NCBI GenBank assembly: GCA_916610825.1 | Contig: OU744447.1 | Location: 27,230,561-27,294,560 of the forward strand | Direction: 5' to 3' | DNA: 64,000 nt | From: Haliclystus octoradiatus | Lineage: Eukaryota > Cnidaria > Staurozoa > Stauromedusae > Haliclystidae | Shown: positions 38,501 through 51,555 of the stretch, piece after piece | Layout of the letters: each line of letters opens with the position of its first letter | Numbering within the stretch: position 1 is the stretch's first letter | The notes under the pieces: generated by a model | The model's database searches: none | Seen by the model: the letters and a program-made list of their open reading frames with translations, nothing else | What the model was told of the DNA's origin: nothing | Made by a program: the position numbers and the translations under genes

Positions 38501-41500
38501 AAACAACTATTTTGAAATTAGCTGTTTCTTGGGAATTCTATAATTTTATAGCATCGCAATGTCTTCTATGGACAAAGGGGCTCCTCTATCGTGAATTGCG
38601 CATTGCTTCCAAGATGGAAAATTGCTTTTCTAAAATTTGCAGCTTCTTGGGAATTCTGTAATGTTTCAAACGTCCTATAGTGTTCTTTTGACAAATTGGC
38701 CTAATCAATATGAATTGCGCATTGTTTCAATGCTTGTAAATGGCTTTTCTGTAAGTTGCAATTTCTTTGGAAATAAGAAATATTCTAAGCAAGGCAAAGA
38801 GCTCTTTCCACAAACTGACCTCTCTATAGAGAATTGGCAACAGATTTAATCCTTCAAAACAATTATTTTGAAATTTGCAGTTTCTTGGGAATTCTATAAT
38901 TTTATAGCATCGCAATTTCTTCTATGGACAAAGGGGCTCCTCTATCGTGAATTGCGCATTGCTTCCAAGATGGAAAATTGCTTTTCTGAATATTGTGGCT
39001 TCTTGGGAATTCTGTAACGTTCCAAACGTCCTAGAGTGTTCTTTTGACAAATTGGACTAATCAATATGAATTGGGAATTATTTCCAAGCTTGTAAATAGC
39101 TCTTTAGAAATTTCCGGTCACTTTGTAATTATGGAATGCATCAAGCATCACAGACTGTTCTTTGGACAAACAGGCTTCATCATGATGAATTGCCCATTGT
39201 TTCAATGCGCTTAAATTTCTTCTCTGTAATTTGCGGCTTCCTTGGAATTAGGGAATGTTTAAGCATCGCAAAGTGTTGTTTCGACACACAGGCCTCAATA
39301 TAGAGAATTGTGCATTGTTTCAATGCTTGTAAATGGTTTTTCTGTAATTTGCAATTTCTTTGGAATTAAGAAATATTCTAAGCAAGGCAAAGAGCTCTTT
39401 CGACAATCTGACCTCTCTATAGATGATTGGACACAGATTTAATCCTTCAAAACAACTATTTTGAAATTTGCAGTTTCTTGGGAATTCTATAATTTTATAG
39501 CATCGCAATTTCTTCTATGGACAAAGGGGCTCCTCTATCGTGAATTGTGCATTGCTTCCAAGATGGAAAATTGCTTTTCTGAATATTGTGGCTTCTTGGG
39601 AATTCTGTAATGTTCCAAACGTCCTAGAGTGTTCTTTTGACAAATTGGCCTGATCAATATGAATAGGGAATTATTTCAAAGCTTGTAAATAGCTCTTTAG
39701 AAATTTCCATCACTTTGGAATTATGGAATGCATCAAGCATCACAGACTGTTCTTTGGACAAACAGGCTTCATCATGATGAATTGCGCATTGTTTCAATGC
39801 ACTTAAATTTCTTCTCTGTAATTAGCGGTTTCTTTGGAATTAGGGAATGTTTAAGCATCACAAAGTGTTGATTCGACAAGCAGGCCTCAATATAGAGATG
39901 TAAATAGCTCATTAAAAAATCCCGGTCTGTTTGGAATTATGGAATGCATCAAGCATCACACAGTGTTCTTTGGACAAACAGGCTTCATCATTAAGAATTG
40001 CGCATTGTTTCAATGCTTGTAAATGGCTTTTCTGTTATTTGCAATTTCTTTGGAATTAAGAAATATTCTAAGCAAGGCAAAGAGCTCTTTCGACAAACTG
40101 ACCTCTCTATAGAGAATTGGGCACAGATTTAATCCTTCAAAACAACTATTTTGAAATTAGCTGTTTCTTGGGAATTCTATAATTTTATAGCATCGCAATG
40201 TCTTCTATGGACAAAGGGGCTCCTCTATCGTGAATTGTGCATTGCTTCCAAGATGGAAAATTGCTTTTCTAAAATTTGCAGCTTCTTGGGAATTCTGTAA
40301 TGTTTCAAACGTCCTATAGTGTTCTTTTGACAAATTGGCCTAATCAATATGAATTGCGCATTGTTTCAATGCTTGTAAATGGCTTTTCTGTAAGTTGCAA
40401 TTTCTTTGGAAATAAGAAATATTCTAAGCAAGGCAAAGAGCTCTTTCCACAAACTGACCTCTCTATAGAGAATTGGCAACAGATTTAATCCTTCAAAACA
40501 ATTATTTTGAAATTTGCAGTTTCTTGGGAATTCTATAATTTTATAGCATCGCAATTTCTTCTATGGACAAAGGGGCTCCTCTATCGTGAATTGCGCATTG
40601 CTTCCAAGATGGAAAATTGCTTTTCTGAATATTGTGGCTTCTTGGGAATTCTGTAACGTTCCAAACGTCCTAGAGTGTTCTTTTGACAAATTGGACTAAT
40701 AAATATGAATTGGGAATTATTTCCAAGCTTGTAAATAGCTCTTTAGAAATTTCCGGTCACTTTTTAATTATGGAATGCATCAAGAATCACAGACTGTTCT
40801 TTGGACAAACAGGCTTCATCATGATGAATTGCCCATTGTTTCAATGCGCTTAAATTTCTTCTCTGTAATTTGCGGCTTCCTTGGAATTAGGGAATGTTTA
40901 AGCATCGCAAAGTGTTGTTTCGACAAGCAGGCCTCAATATGGAGAATTGCACATTCTTTCAATGCTTGTAAATGGCTTTTCTGTTATTTGCAATTTCTTT
41001 GGAATTAAGAAATATTCTAAGCAAGGCAAAGAGCTCTTTCGACAAACTGACCTCTCTATAGAGAATTGGGCACAGATTTAATCCTTCAAAACAACTATTT
41101 TGAAATTAGCTGTTTCTTGGGAATTCTATAATTTTATAGCATCGCAATGTCTTCTATGGACAAAGGGGCTCCTCTATCGTGAATTGCGCATTGCTTCCAA
41201 GATGGAAAATTGCTTTTCTAAAATTTACAGCTTCTTGGGAATTCTGTAATGTTTCAAACGTCCTATAGTGTTCTTTTGACAAATTGGCCTAATCAATATG
41301 AATTGCGCATTGTTTCAATGCTTGTAAATGGCTTTTCTGTAAGTTGCAATTTCTTTGGAAATAAGAAATATTCTAAGCAAGGGAAAGAGCTCTTTCGACA
41401 AACTGACCTCTCTATAGATGATTGGACACAGATTTAATCCTTCAAAACAACTATTTTGAAATTTGCAGTTTCTTGGGAATTCTATAATTTTATAGCATCG

Positions 41501-41536
41501 CAATTTCTTCTATGGACAAAGGGGCTCCTCTATCGT
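35530..41536 (+). repeat. Superblock 1: complete 6,007-bp third-level repeat
   Basis: Units: 35530-36219 (6-mer A B C Bt D E, 690), 36220-37168 (8), 37169-38117 (8), 38118-38948 (7-mer lacking C, 831), 38949-39541 (5), 39542-40587 (9-mer with Bt, 1,046), 40588-41536 (8). Address labels include ATTGTGACTTC and TTCTTCGGACAAAC in unit 1, AAAATGTGCAGC and CAAACATCC in unit 2, CCACAAGCTGACC in the same 3-mer, CTTCCAATATGG in unit 3, GACACACAGGCC in the 5-mer, and ATTTCCATCACTTTGG in the 9-mer. Confidence 0.95.
38118..38948 (+). repeat. 831-bp 7-mer unit A B D E A D E (monomer C precisely lost)
   Basis: B ends in TTCATCATGATGAATTGC and continues at once as D (ACATTCTTTCAATGC). C and D both begin GAATTGC and both continue with a run ending TTTCAATGC, so the loss is exactly one 118-bp monomer by exchange between the starts of C and D. 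The same form sits at 44125-44955, 48137-48967 and 54144-54974, always as the fourth unit of a superblock. It therefore predates superblock amplification. Confidence 0.93.
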
Positions 41537-44500
41537 GAATTGCGCATTGCTTCCAAGATGGAAAATTGCTTTTCTGAATATTGTGACTTCTTGGGAATTC
41601 TGTAATGTTCCAAACGTCCTAGAGTGTTCTTTTGACAAATTGGCCTGATCAATATGAATAGGGAATTATTTCAAAGCTTGTAAATAGCTCTTTAGAAATT
41701 TCCGCCACTTTGGAATTATGGAATGCATGAAGCATCACAGACTGTTCTTCGGACAAACAGGCTTCATCATGATGAATTGCGCATTGTTTCAATGCACTTA
41801 AATTTCTTCTCTGTAATTAGCGGTTTCTCTGGAATTAGGGAATGTTTAAACATCACAAAGTGTTGATTCGACAAGCAGGCCTCAATATAGAGATGTAAAT
41901 AGCTCATTAAAAAATTCCGGTCTGTTTGGAATTATGGAATGCATCAAGCATCACACAGTGTTGTTTCGACAAGCAGGCCTCAATATGGAGAATTGCACAT
42001 TCTTTCAATGCTTGTAAATGGCTTTTCTGTTATTTGCAATTTCTTTGGAATTAAGAAATATTCTAAGCAAGGCAAAGAGCTCTTTCGACAAACTGACCTC
42101 TCTATAGAGAATTGGGCACAGATTTAATCCTACAAAACAATTATTTTGTAATTTGCTGTTTCTTGGGAATTCTATAATTTTATAGCATCCCAATGTCTTC
42201 TATGGACAAAGGAGCTCCTCTATCGTGAATTGCGCATTGCTTCCAAGATGGAAAATTACTTTTCTGAATATTATGGCTTCTTGGGAATTCTGTAATGTTC
42301 CAAACGTCCTAGAGTGTTCTTTTGACAAATTGGCCTAATCAATATGAATTGGGAATTATTTCAAAGCTTGTAAATAACTCTTTAGAAATTTCCGGTCACT
42401 TTGCAATTATGGAATGCATCAAGCATCACAGACTGTTCTTTGGACAAACAGGCTTCATCATGATGAATTGCGCATTGTTTCAATGCGCTTAAATTTCTTC
42501 TCTGTAATTTGCGGCTTCCTTGGAATTAGGGAATGTTTAAGCATGGCAAAGTGTTGTTTCGACAAGCAGGCCTCAATATGGAGAATTGCACATTCTTTCA
42601 ATGCTTGTAAATGGCTTTTCTGTTATTTGCAATTTCTTTGGAATTAAGAAATATTCTAAGCAAGGCAAAGAGCTCTTTCGACAAACTGACCTCTCTATAG
42701 AGAATTGGGCACAGATTTAATCCTACAAAACAATTATTTTGTAATTTGCTGTTTCTTGGGAATTCTATAATTTTATAGCATCCCAATGTCTTCTATGGAC
42801 AAAGGAGCTCCTCTATCGTGAATTTCGCATTGCTTCCAAGATGGAAAATTGCTTTTCTAAAATGTGCAGCTTCTTGGGAATTCTGTAATGTTTCAAACAT
42901 CCTATAGTGTTCTTTTGACAAATTGGCCTAATCAATATGAATTGCGCATTGTTTCAATGCTTGTAAATGGCTTTTCTGTAATTTGCAATTTCTTTGGAAA
43001 TAAGAAATATTCTAAGCAAGGCAAAGAGCTCTTTCCACAAGCTGACCTCTCTATAGAGAATTGGGCACAGATTTAATCCTTCAAAACAGCAATTTTAAAA
43101 TTTGCAGTTTCTTGGGAATTCTATAATTTTATAGCATCGCAATTTCTTCTATGGACAAAGGGGTTCCTCTATCGTGAATTGCGCATTGCTTCCAAGATGG
43201 AAAATTACTTTTCTGAATATTGTGGCTTCTTGGGAATTCTGTAATGTTCCAAACGTCCTAGAGTGTTCTTTTGACAAATTGGCCTAATCAATATGAATTG
43301 GGAATTATTTCAAAGCTTGTAAATAACTCTTTAGAAATTTCCGGTCACTTTGCAATTATGGAATGCATCAAGCATCACAGACTGTTCTTTGGACAAACAG
43401 GCTTCATCATGATGAATTGCGCATTGTTTCAATGCGCTTAAATTTCTTCTCTGTAATTTGCGGCTTCCTTGGAATTAGGGAATGTTTAAGCATGGCAAAG
43501 TGTTGTTTCGACAAGCAGGCCTCAATATGGAGAATTGCACATTCTTTCAATGCTTGTAAATGGCTTTTCTGTTATTTGCAATTTCTTTGGAATTAAGAAA
43601 TATTCTAAGCAAGGCAAAGAGCTCTTTCGACAAACTGACCTCTCTATAGAGAATTGGGCACAGATTTAATCCTTCAAAACAACTATTTTGAAATTAGCTG
43701 TTTCTTGGGAATTCTATAATTTTATAGCATCGCAATGTCTTCTATGGACAAAGGGGCTCCTCTATCGTGAATTGCGCATTGCTTCCAATATGGAAAATTG
43801 CTTTTCTAAAATTTGCAGCTTCTTGGGAATTCTGTAATGTTTCAAACGTCCTATAGTGTTCTTTTGACAAATTGGCCTAATCAATATGAATTGCGCATTG
43901 TTTCAATGCTTGTAAATGGCTTTTCTGTAAGTTGCAATTTCTTTGGAAATAAGAAATATTCTAAGCAAGGCAAAGAGCTCTTTCCACAAACTGACCTCTC
44001 TATAGAGAATTGGCAACAGATTTAATCCTTCAAAACAATTATTTTGAAATTTGCAGTTTCTTGGGAATTCTATAATTTTATAGCATCGCAATTTCTTCTA
44101 TGGACAAAGGGGCTCCTCTATCGTGAATTGCGCATTGCTTCCAAGATGGAAAATTGCTTTTCTGAATATTGTGGCTTCTTGGGAATTCTGTAACGTTCCA
44201 AACGTCCTAGAGTGTTCTTTTGACAAATTGGACTAATCAATATGAATTGGGAATTATTTCCAAGCTTGTAAATAGCTCTTTAGAAATTTCCGGTCACTTT
44301 GTAATTATGGAATGCATCAAGCATCACAGACTGTTCTTTGGACAAACAGGCTTCATCATGATGAATTGCACATTCTTTCAATGCTTGTAAATGGCTTTTC
44401 TGTTATTTGCAATTTCTTTGGAATTAAGAAATATTCTAAGCAAGGCAAAGAGCTCTTTCGACAAACTGACCTCTCTATAGAGAATTGGGCACAGATTTAA

Positions 44501-45548
44501 TCCTTCAAAACAACTATTTTGAAATTAGCTGTTTCTTGGGAATTCTATAATTTTATAGCATCGCAATGTCTTCTATGGACAAAGGGGCTCCTCTATCGTG
44601 AATTGCGCATTGCTTCCAAGATGGAAAATTGCTTTTCTAAAATTTGCAGCTTCTTGGGAATTCTGTAATGTTTCAAACGTCCTATAGTGTTCTTTTGACA
44701 AATTGGCCTAATCAATATGAATTGCGCATTGTTTCAATGCTTGTAAATGGCTTTTCTGTAAGTTGCAATTTCTTTGGAAATAAGAAATATTCTAAGCAAG
44801 GCAAAGAGCTCTTTCCACAAACTGACCTCTCTATAGAGAATTGGCAACAGATTTAATCCTTCAAAACAATTATTTTGAAATTTGCAGTTTCTTGGGAATT
44901 CTATAATTTTATAGCATCGCAATTTCTTCTATGGACAAAGGGGCTCCTCTATCGTGAATTGCGCATTGCTTCCAAGATGGAAAATTGCTTTTCTGAATAT
45001 TGTGGCTTCTTGGGAATTCTGTAACGTTCCAAACGTCCTAGAGTGTTCTTTTGACAAATTGGACTAATCAATATGAATTGGGAATTATTTCCAAGCTTGT
45101 AAATAGCTCTTTAGAAATTTCCGGTCACTTTGTAATTATGGAATGCATCAAGCATCACAGACTGTTCTTTGGACAAACAGGCTTCATCATGATGAATTGC
45201 CCATTGTTTCAATGCGCTTAAATTTCTTCTCTGTAATTTGCGGCTTCCTTGGAATTAGGGAATGTTTAAGCATCGCAAAGTGTTGTTTCGACACACAGGC
45301 CTCAATATAGAGAATTGTGCATTGTTTCAATGCTTGTAAATGGTTTTTCTGTAATTTGCAATTTCTTTGGAATTAAGAAATATTCTAAGCAAGGCAAAGA
45401 GCTCTTTCGACAATCTGACCTCTCTATAGATGATTGGACACAGATTTAATCCTTCAAAACAACTATTTTGAAATTTGCAGTTTCTTGGGAATTCTATAAT
45501 TTTATAGCATCGCAATTTCTTCTATGGACAAAGGGGCTCCTCTATCGT
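41537..45548 (+). repeat. Superblock 2: shortened form, 4,012 bp
   Basis: Units: 41537-42226 (6-mer, 690), 42227-43175 (8), 43176-44124 (8), 44125-44955 (7), 44956-45548 (5). The 1,046- and 949-bp units that close superblocks 1 and 3 (1,995 bp) are absent. The labels of the five retained units match superblock 1. The Bt of its first unit is a Bt/C chimera. Confidence 0.94.
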
Positions 45549-48500
45549 GAATTGCGCATTGCTTCCAAGATGGAAAATTGCTTTTCTGAATATTGTGACT
45601 TCTTGGGAATTCTGTAATGTTCCAAACGTCCTAGAGTGTTCTTTTGACAAATTGGCCTGATCAATATGAATAGGGAATTATTTCAAAGCTTGTAAATAGC
45701 TCTTTAGAAATTTCCGCCACTTTGGAATTATGGAATGCATGAAGCATCACAGACTGTTCTTCGGACAAACAGGCTTCATCATGATGAATTGCGCATTGTT
45801 TCAATGCACTTAAATTTCTTCTCTGTAATTAGCGGTTTCTCTGGAATTAGGGAATGTTTAAACATCACAAAGTGTTGATTCGACAAGCAGGCCTCAATAT
45901 AGAGATGTAAATAGCTCATTAAAAAATTCCGGTCTGTTTGGAATTATGGAATGCATCAAGCATCACACAGTGTTCTTTGGACAAACAGGCTTCATCATTA
46001 AGAATTGCGCATTGTTTCAATGCTTGTAAATGGCTTTTCTGTTATTTGCAATTTCTTTGGAATTAAGAAATATTCTAAGCAAGGCAAAGAGCTCTTTCGA
46101 CAAACTGACCTCTCTATAGAGAATTGGGCACAGATTTAATCCTACAAAACAATTATTTTGTAATTTGCTGTTTCTTGGGAATTCTATAATTTTATAGCAT
46201 CCCAATGTCTTCTATGGACAAAGGAGCTCCTCTATCGTGAATTGCGCATTGCTTCCAAGATGGAAAATTACTTTTCTGAATATTATGGCTTCTTGGGAAT
46301 TCTGTAATGTTCCAAACGTCCTAGAGTGTTCTTTTGACAAATTGGCCTAATCAATATGAATTGGGAATTATTTCAAAGCTTGTAAATAACTCTTTAGAAA
46401 TTTCCGGTCACTTTGCAATTATGGAATGCATCAAGCATCACAGACTGTTCTTTGGACAAACAGGCTTCATCATGATGAATTGCGCATTGTTTCAATGCGC
46501 TTAAATTTCTTCTCTGTAATTTGCGGCTTCCTTGGAATTAGGGAATGTTTAAGCATGGCAAAGTGTTGTTTCGACAAGCAGGCCTCAATATGGAGAATTG
46601 CACATTCTTTCAATGCTTGTAAATGGCTTTTCTGTTATTTGCAATTTCTTTGGAATTAAGAAATATTCTAAGCAAGGCAAAGAGCTCTTTCGACAAACTG
46701 ACCTCTCTATAGAGAATTGGGCACAGATTTAATCCTACAAAACAATTATTTTGTAATTTGCTGTTTCTTGGGAATTCTATAATTTTATAGCATCCCAATG
46801 TCTTCTATGGACAAAGGAGCTCCTCTATCGTGAATTTCGCATTGCTTCCAAGATGGAAAATTGCTTTTCTAAAATGTGCAGCTTCTTGGGAATTCTGTAA
46901 TGTTTCAAACATCCTATAGTGTTCTTTTGACAAATTGGCCTAATCAATATGAATTGCGCATTGTTTCAATGCTTGTAAATGGCTTTTCTGTAATTTGCAA
47001 TTTCTTTGGAAATAAGAAATATTCTAAGCAAGGCAAAGAGCTCTTTCCACAAGCTGACCTCTCTATAGAGAATTGGGCACAGATTTAATCCTTCAAAACA
47101 GCAATTTTAAAATTTGCAGTTTCTTGGGAATTCTATAATTTTATAGCATCGCAATTTCTTCTATGGACAAAGGGGTTCCTCTATCGTGAATTGCGCATTG
47201 CTTCCAAGATGGAAAATTACTTTTCTGAATATTGTGGCTTCTTGGGAATTCTGTAATGTTCCAAACGTCCTAGAGTGTTCTTTTGACAAATTGGCCTAAT
47301 CAATATGAATTGGGAATTATTTCAAAGCTTGTAAATAACTCTTTAGAAATTTCCGGTCACTTTGCAATTATGGAATGCATCAAGCATCACAGACTGTTCT
47401 TTGGACAAACAGGCTTCATCATGATGAATTGCGCATTGTTTCAATGCGCTTAAATTTCTTCTCTGTAATTTGCGGCTTCCTTGGAATTAGGGAATGTTTA
47501 AGCATGGCAAAGTGTTGTTTCGACAAGCAGGCCTCAATATGGAGAATTGCACATTCTTTCAATGCTTGTAAATGGCTTTTCTGTTATTTGCAATTTCTTT
47601 GGAATTAAGAAATATTCTAAGCAAGGCAAAGAGCTCTTTCGACAAACTGACCTCTCTATAGAGAATTGGGCACAGATTTAATCCTTCAAAACAACTATTT
47701 TGAAATTAGCTGTTTCTTGGGAATTCTATAATTTTATAGCATCGCAATGTCTTCTATGGACAAAGGGGCTCCTCTATCGTGAATTGCGCATTGCTTCCAA
47801 TATGGAAAATTGCTTTTCTAAAATTTGCAGCTTCTTGGGAATTCTGTAATGTTTCAAACGTCCTATAGTGTTCTTTTGACAAATTGGCCTAATCAATATG
47901 AATTGCGCATTGTTTCAATGCTTGTAAATGGCTTTTCTGTAAGTTGCAATTTCTTTGGAAATAAGAAATATTCTAAGCAAGGCAAAGAGCTCTTTCCACA
48001 AACTGACCTCTCTATAGAGAATTGGCAACAGATTTAATCCTTCAAAACAATTATTTTGAAATTTGCAGTTTCTTGGGAATTCTATAATTTTATAGCATCG
48101 CAATTTCTTCTATGGACAAAGGGGCTCCTCTATCGTGAATTGCGCATTGCTTCCAAGATGGAAAATTGCTTTTCTGAATATTGTGGCTTCTTGGGAATTC
48201 TGTAACGTTCCAAACGTCCTAGAGTGTTCTTTTGACAAATTGGACTAATCAATATGAATTGGGAATTATTTCCAAGCTTGTAAATAGCTCTTTAGAAATT
48301 TCCGGTCACTTTGTAATTATGGAATGCATCAAGCATCACAGACTGTTCTTTGGACAAACAGGCTTCATCATGATGAATTGCACATTCTTTCAATGCTTGT
48401 AAATGGCTTTTCTGTTATTTGCAATTTCTTTGGAATTAAGAAATATTCTAAGCAAGGCAAAGAGCTCTTTCGACAAACTGACCTCTCTATAGAGAATTGG

Positions 48501-51500
48501 GCACAGATTTAATCCTTCAAAACAACTATTTTGAAATTAGCTGTTTCTTGGGAATTCTATAATTTTATAGCATCGCAATGTCTTCTATGGACAAAGGGGC
48601 TCCTCTATCGTGAATTGCGCATTGCTTCCAAGATGGAAAATTGCTTTTCTAAAATTTGCAGCTTCTTGGGAATTCTGTAATGTTTCAAACGTCCTATAGT
48701 GTTCTTTTGACAAATTGGCCTAATCAATATGAATTGCGCATTGTTTCAATGCTTGTAAATGGCTTTTCTGTAAGTTGCAATTTCTTTGGAATTAAGAAAT
48801 ATTCTAAGCAAGGCAAAGAGCTCTTTCCACAAACTGACCTCTCTATAGAGAATTGGCAACAGATTTAATCCTTCAAAACAATTATTTTGAAATTTGCAGT
48901 TTCTTGGGAATTCTATAATTTTATAGCATCGCAATTTCTTCTATGGACAAAGGGGCTCCTCTATCGTGAATTGCGCATTGCTTCCAAGATGGAAAATTGC
49001 TTTTCTGAATATTGTGGCTTCTTGGGAATTCTGTAACGTTCCAAACGTCCTAGAGTGTTCTTTTGACAAATTGGACTAATCAATATGAATTGGGAATTAT
49101 TTCCAAGCTTGTAAATAGCTCTTTAGAAATTTCCGGTCACTTTGTAATTATGGAATGCATCAAGCATCACAGACTGTTCTTTGGACAAACAGGCTTCATC
49201 ATGATGAATTGCCCATTGTTTCAATGCGCTTAAATTTCTTCTCTGTAATTTGCGGCTTCCTTGGAATTAGGGAATGTTTAAGCATCGCAAAGTGTTGTTT
49301 CGACACACAGGCCTCAATATAGAGAATTGTGCATTGTTTCAATGCTTGTAAATGGTTTTTCTGTAATTTGCAATTTCTTTGGAATTAAGAAATATTCTAA
49401 GCAAGGCAAAGAGCTCTTTCGACAATCTGACCTCTCTATAGATGATTGGACACAGATTTAATCCTTCAAAACAACTATTTTGAAATTTGCAGTTTCTTGG
49501 GAATTCTATAATTTTATAGCATCGCAATTTCTTCTATGGACAAAGGGGCTCCTCTATCGTGAATTGTGCATTGCTTCCAAGATGGAAAATTGCTTTTCTG
49601 AATATTGTGGCTTCTTGGGAATTCTGTAATGTTCCAAACGTCCTAGAGTGTTCTTTTGACAAATTGGCCTGATCAATATGAATAGGGAATTATTTCAAAG
49701 CTTGTAAATAGCTCTTTAGAAATTTCCATCACTTTGGAATTATGGAATGCATCAAGCATCACAGACTGTTCTTTGGACAAACAGGCTTCATCATGATGAA
49801 TTGCGCATTGTTTCAATGCACTTAAATTTCTTCTCTGTAATTAGCGGTTTCTTTGGAATTAGGGAATGTTTAAGCATCACAAAGTGTTGATTCGACAAGC
49901 AGGCCTCAATATAGAGATGTAAATAGCTCATTAAAAAATCCCGGTCTGTTTGGAATTATGGAATGCATCAAGCATCACACAGTGTTCTTTGGACAAACAG
50001 GCTTCATCATTAAGAATTGCGCATTGTTTCAATGCTTGTAAATGGCTTTTCTGTTATTTGCAATTTCTTTGGAATTAAGAAATATTCTAAGCAAGGCAAA
50101 GAGCTCTTTCGACAAACTGACCTCTCTATAGAGAATTGGGCACAGATTTAATCCTTCAAAACAACTATTTTGAAATTAGCTGTTTCTTGGGAATTCTATA
50201 ATTTTATAGCATCGCAATGTCTTCTATGGACAAAGGCGCTCCTCTATCGTGAATTGTGCATTGCTTCCAAGATGGAAAATTGCTTTTCTAAAATTTGCAG
50301 CTTCTTGGGAATTCTGTAATGTTTCAAACGTCCTATAGTGTTCTTTTGACAAATTGGCCTAATCAATATGAATTGCGCATTGTTTCAATGCTTGTAAATG
50401 GCTTTTCTGTAAGTTGCAATTTCTTTGGAAATAAGAAATATTCTAAGCAAGGCAAAGAGCTCTTTCCACAAACTGACCTCTCTATAGAGAATTGGCAACA
50501 GATTTAATCCTTCAAAACAATTATTTTGAAATTTGCAGTTTCTTGGGAATTCTATAATTTTATAGCATCGCAATTTCTTCTATGGACAAAGGGGCTCCTC
50601 TATCGTGAATTGCGCATTGCTTCCAAGATGGAAAATTGCTTTTCTGAATATTGTGGCTTCTTGGGAATTCTGTAACGTTCCAAACGTCCTAGAGTGTTCT
50701 TTTGACAAATTGGACTAATAAATATGAATTGGGAATTATTTCCAAGCTTGTAAATAGCTCTTTAGAAATTTCCGGTCACTTTTTAATTATGGAATGCATC
50801 AAGAATCACAGACTGTTCTTTGGACAAACAGGCTTCATCATGATGAATTGCCCATTGTTTCAATGCGCTTAAATTTCTTCTCTGTAATTTGCGGCTTCCT
50901 TGGAATTAGGGAATGTTTAAGCATCGCAAAGTGTTGTTTCGACAAGCAGGCCTCAATATGGAGAATTGCACATTCTTTCAATGCTTGTAAATGGCTTTTC
51001 TGTTATTTGCAATTTCTTTGGAATTAAGAAATATTCTAAGCAAGGCAAAGAGCTCTTTCGACAAACTGACCTCTCTATAGAGAATTGGGCACAGATTTAA
51101 TCCTTCAAAACAACTATTTTGAAATTAGCTGTTTCTTGGGAATTCTATAATTTTATAGCATCGCAATGTCTTCTATGGACAAAGGGGCTCCTCTATCGTG
51201 AATTGCGCATTGCTTCCAAGATGGAAAATTGCTTTTCTAAAATTTACAGCTTCTTGGGAATTCTGTAATGTTTCAAACGTCCTATAGTGTTCTTTTGACA
51301 AATTGGCCTAATCAATATGAATTGCGCATTGTTTCAATGCTTGTAAATGGCTTTTCTGTAAGTTGCAATTTCTTTGGAAATAAGAAATATTCTAAGCAAG
51401 GGAAAGAGCTCTTTCGACAAACTGACCTCTCTATAGATGATTGGACACAGATTTAATCCTTCAAAACAACTATTTTGAAATTTGCAGTTTCTTGGGAATT

Positions 51501-51555
51501 CTATAATTTTATAGCATCGCAATTTCTTCTATGGACAAAGGGGCTCCTCTATCGT
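45549..51555 (+). repeat. Superblock 3: complete 6,007 bp
   Basis: Units: 45549-46238 (690), 46239-47187, 47188-48136, 48137-48967 (831), 48968-49560 (593), 49561-50606 (1,046), 50607-51555. All labels of superblock 1 recur. Differences visible by eye are few: GGAATTAAG near 48788 where superblocks 1 and 2 read GGAAATAAG, and AAAGGCGCTCC near 50234 where superblock 1 reads AAAGGGGCTCC. Confidence 0.95.
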
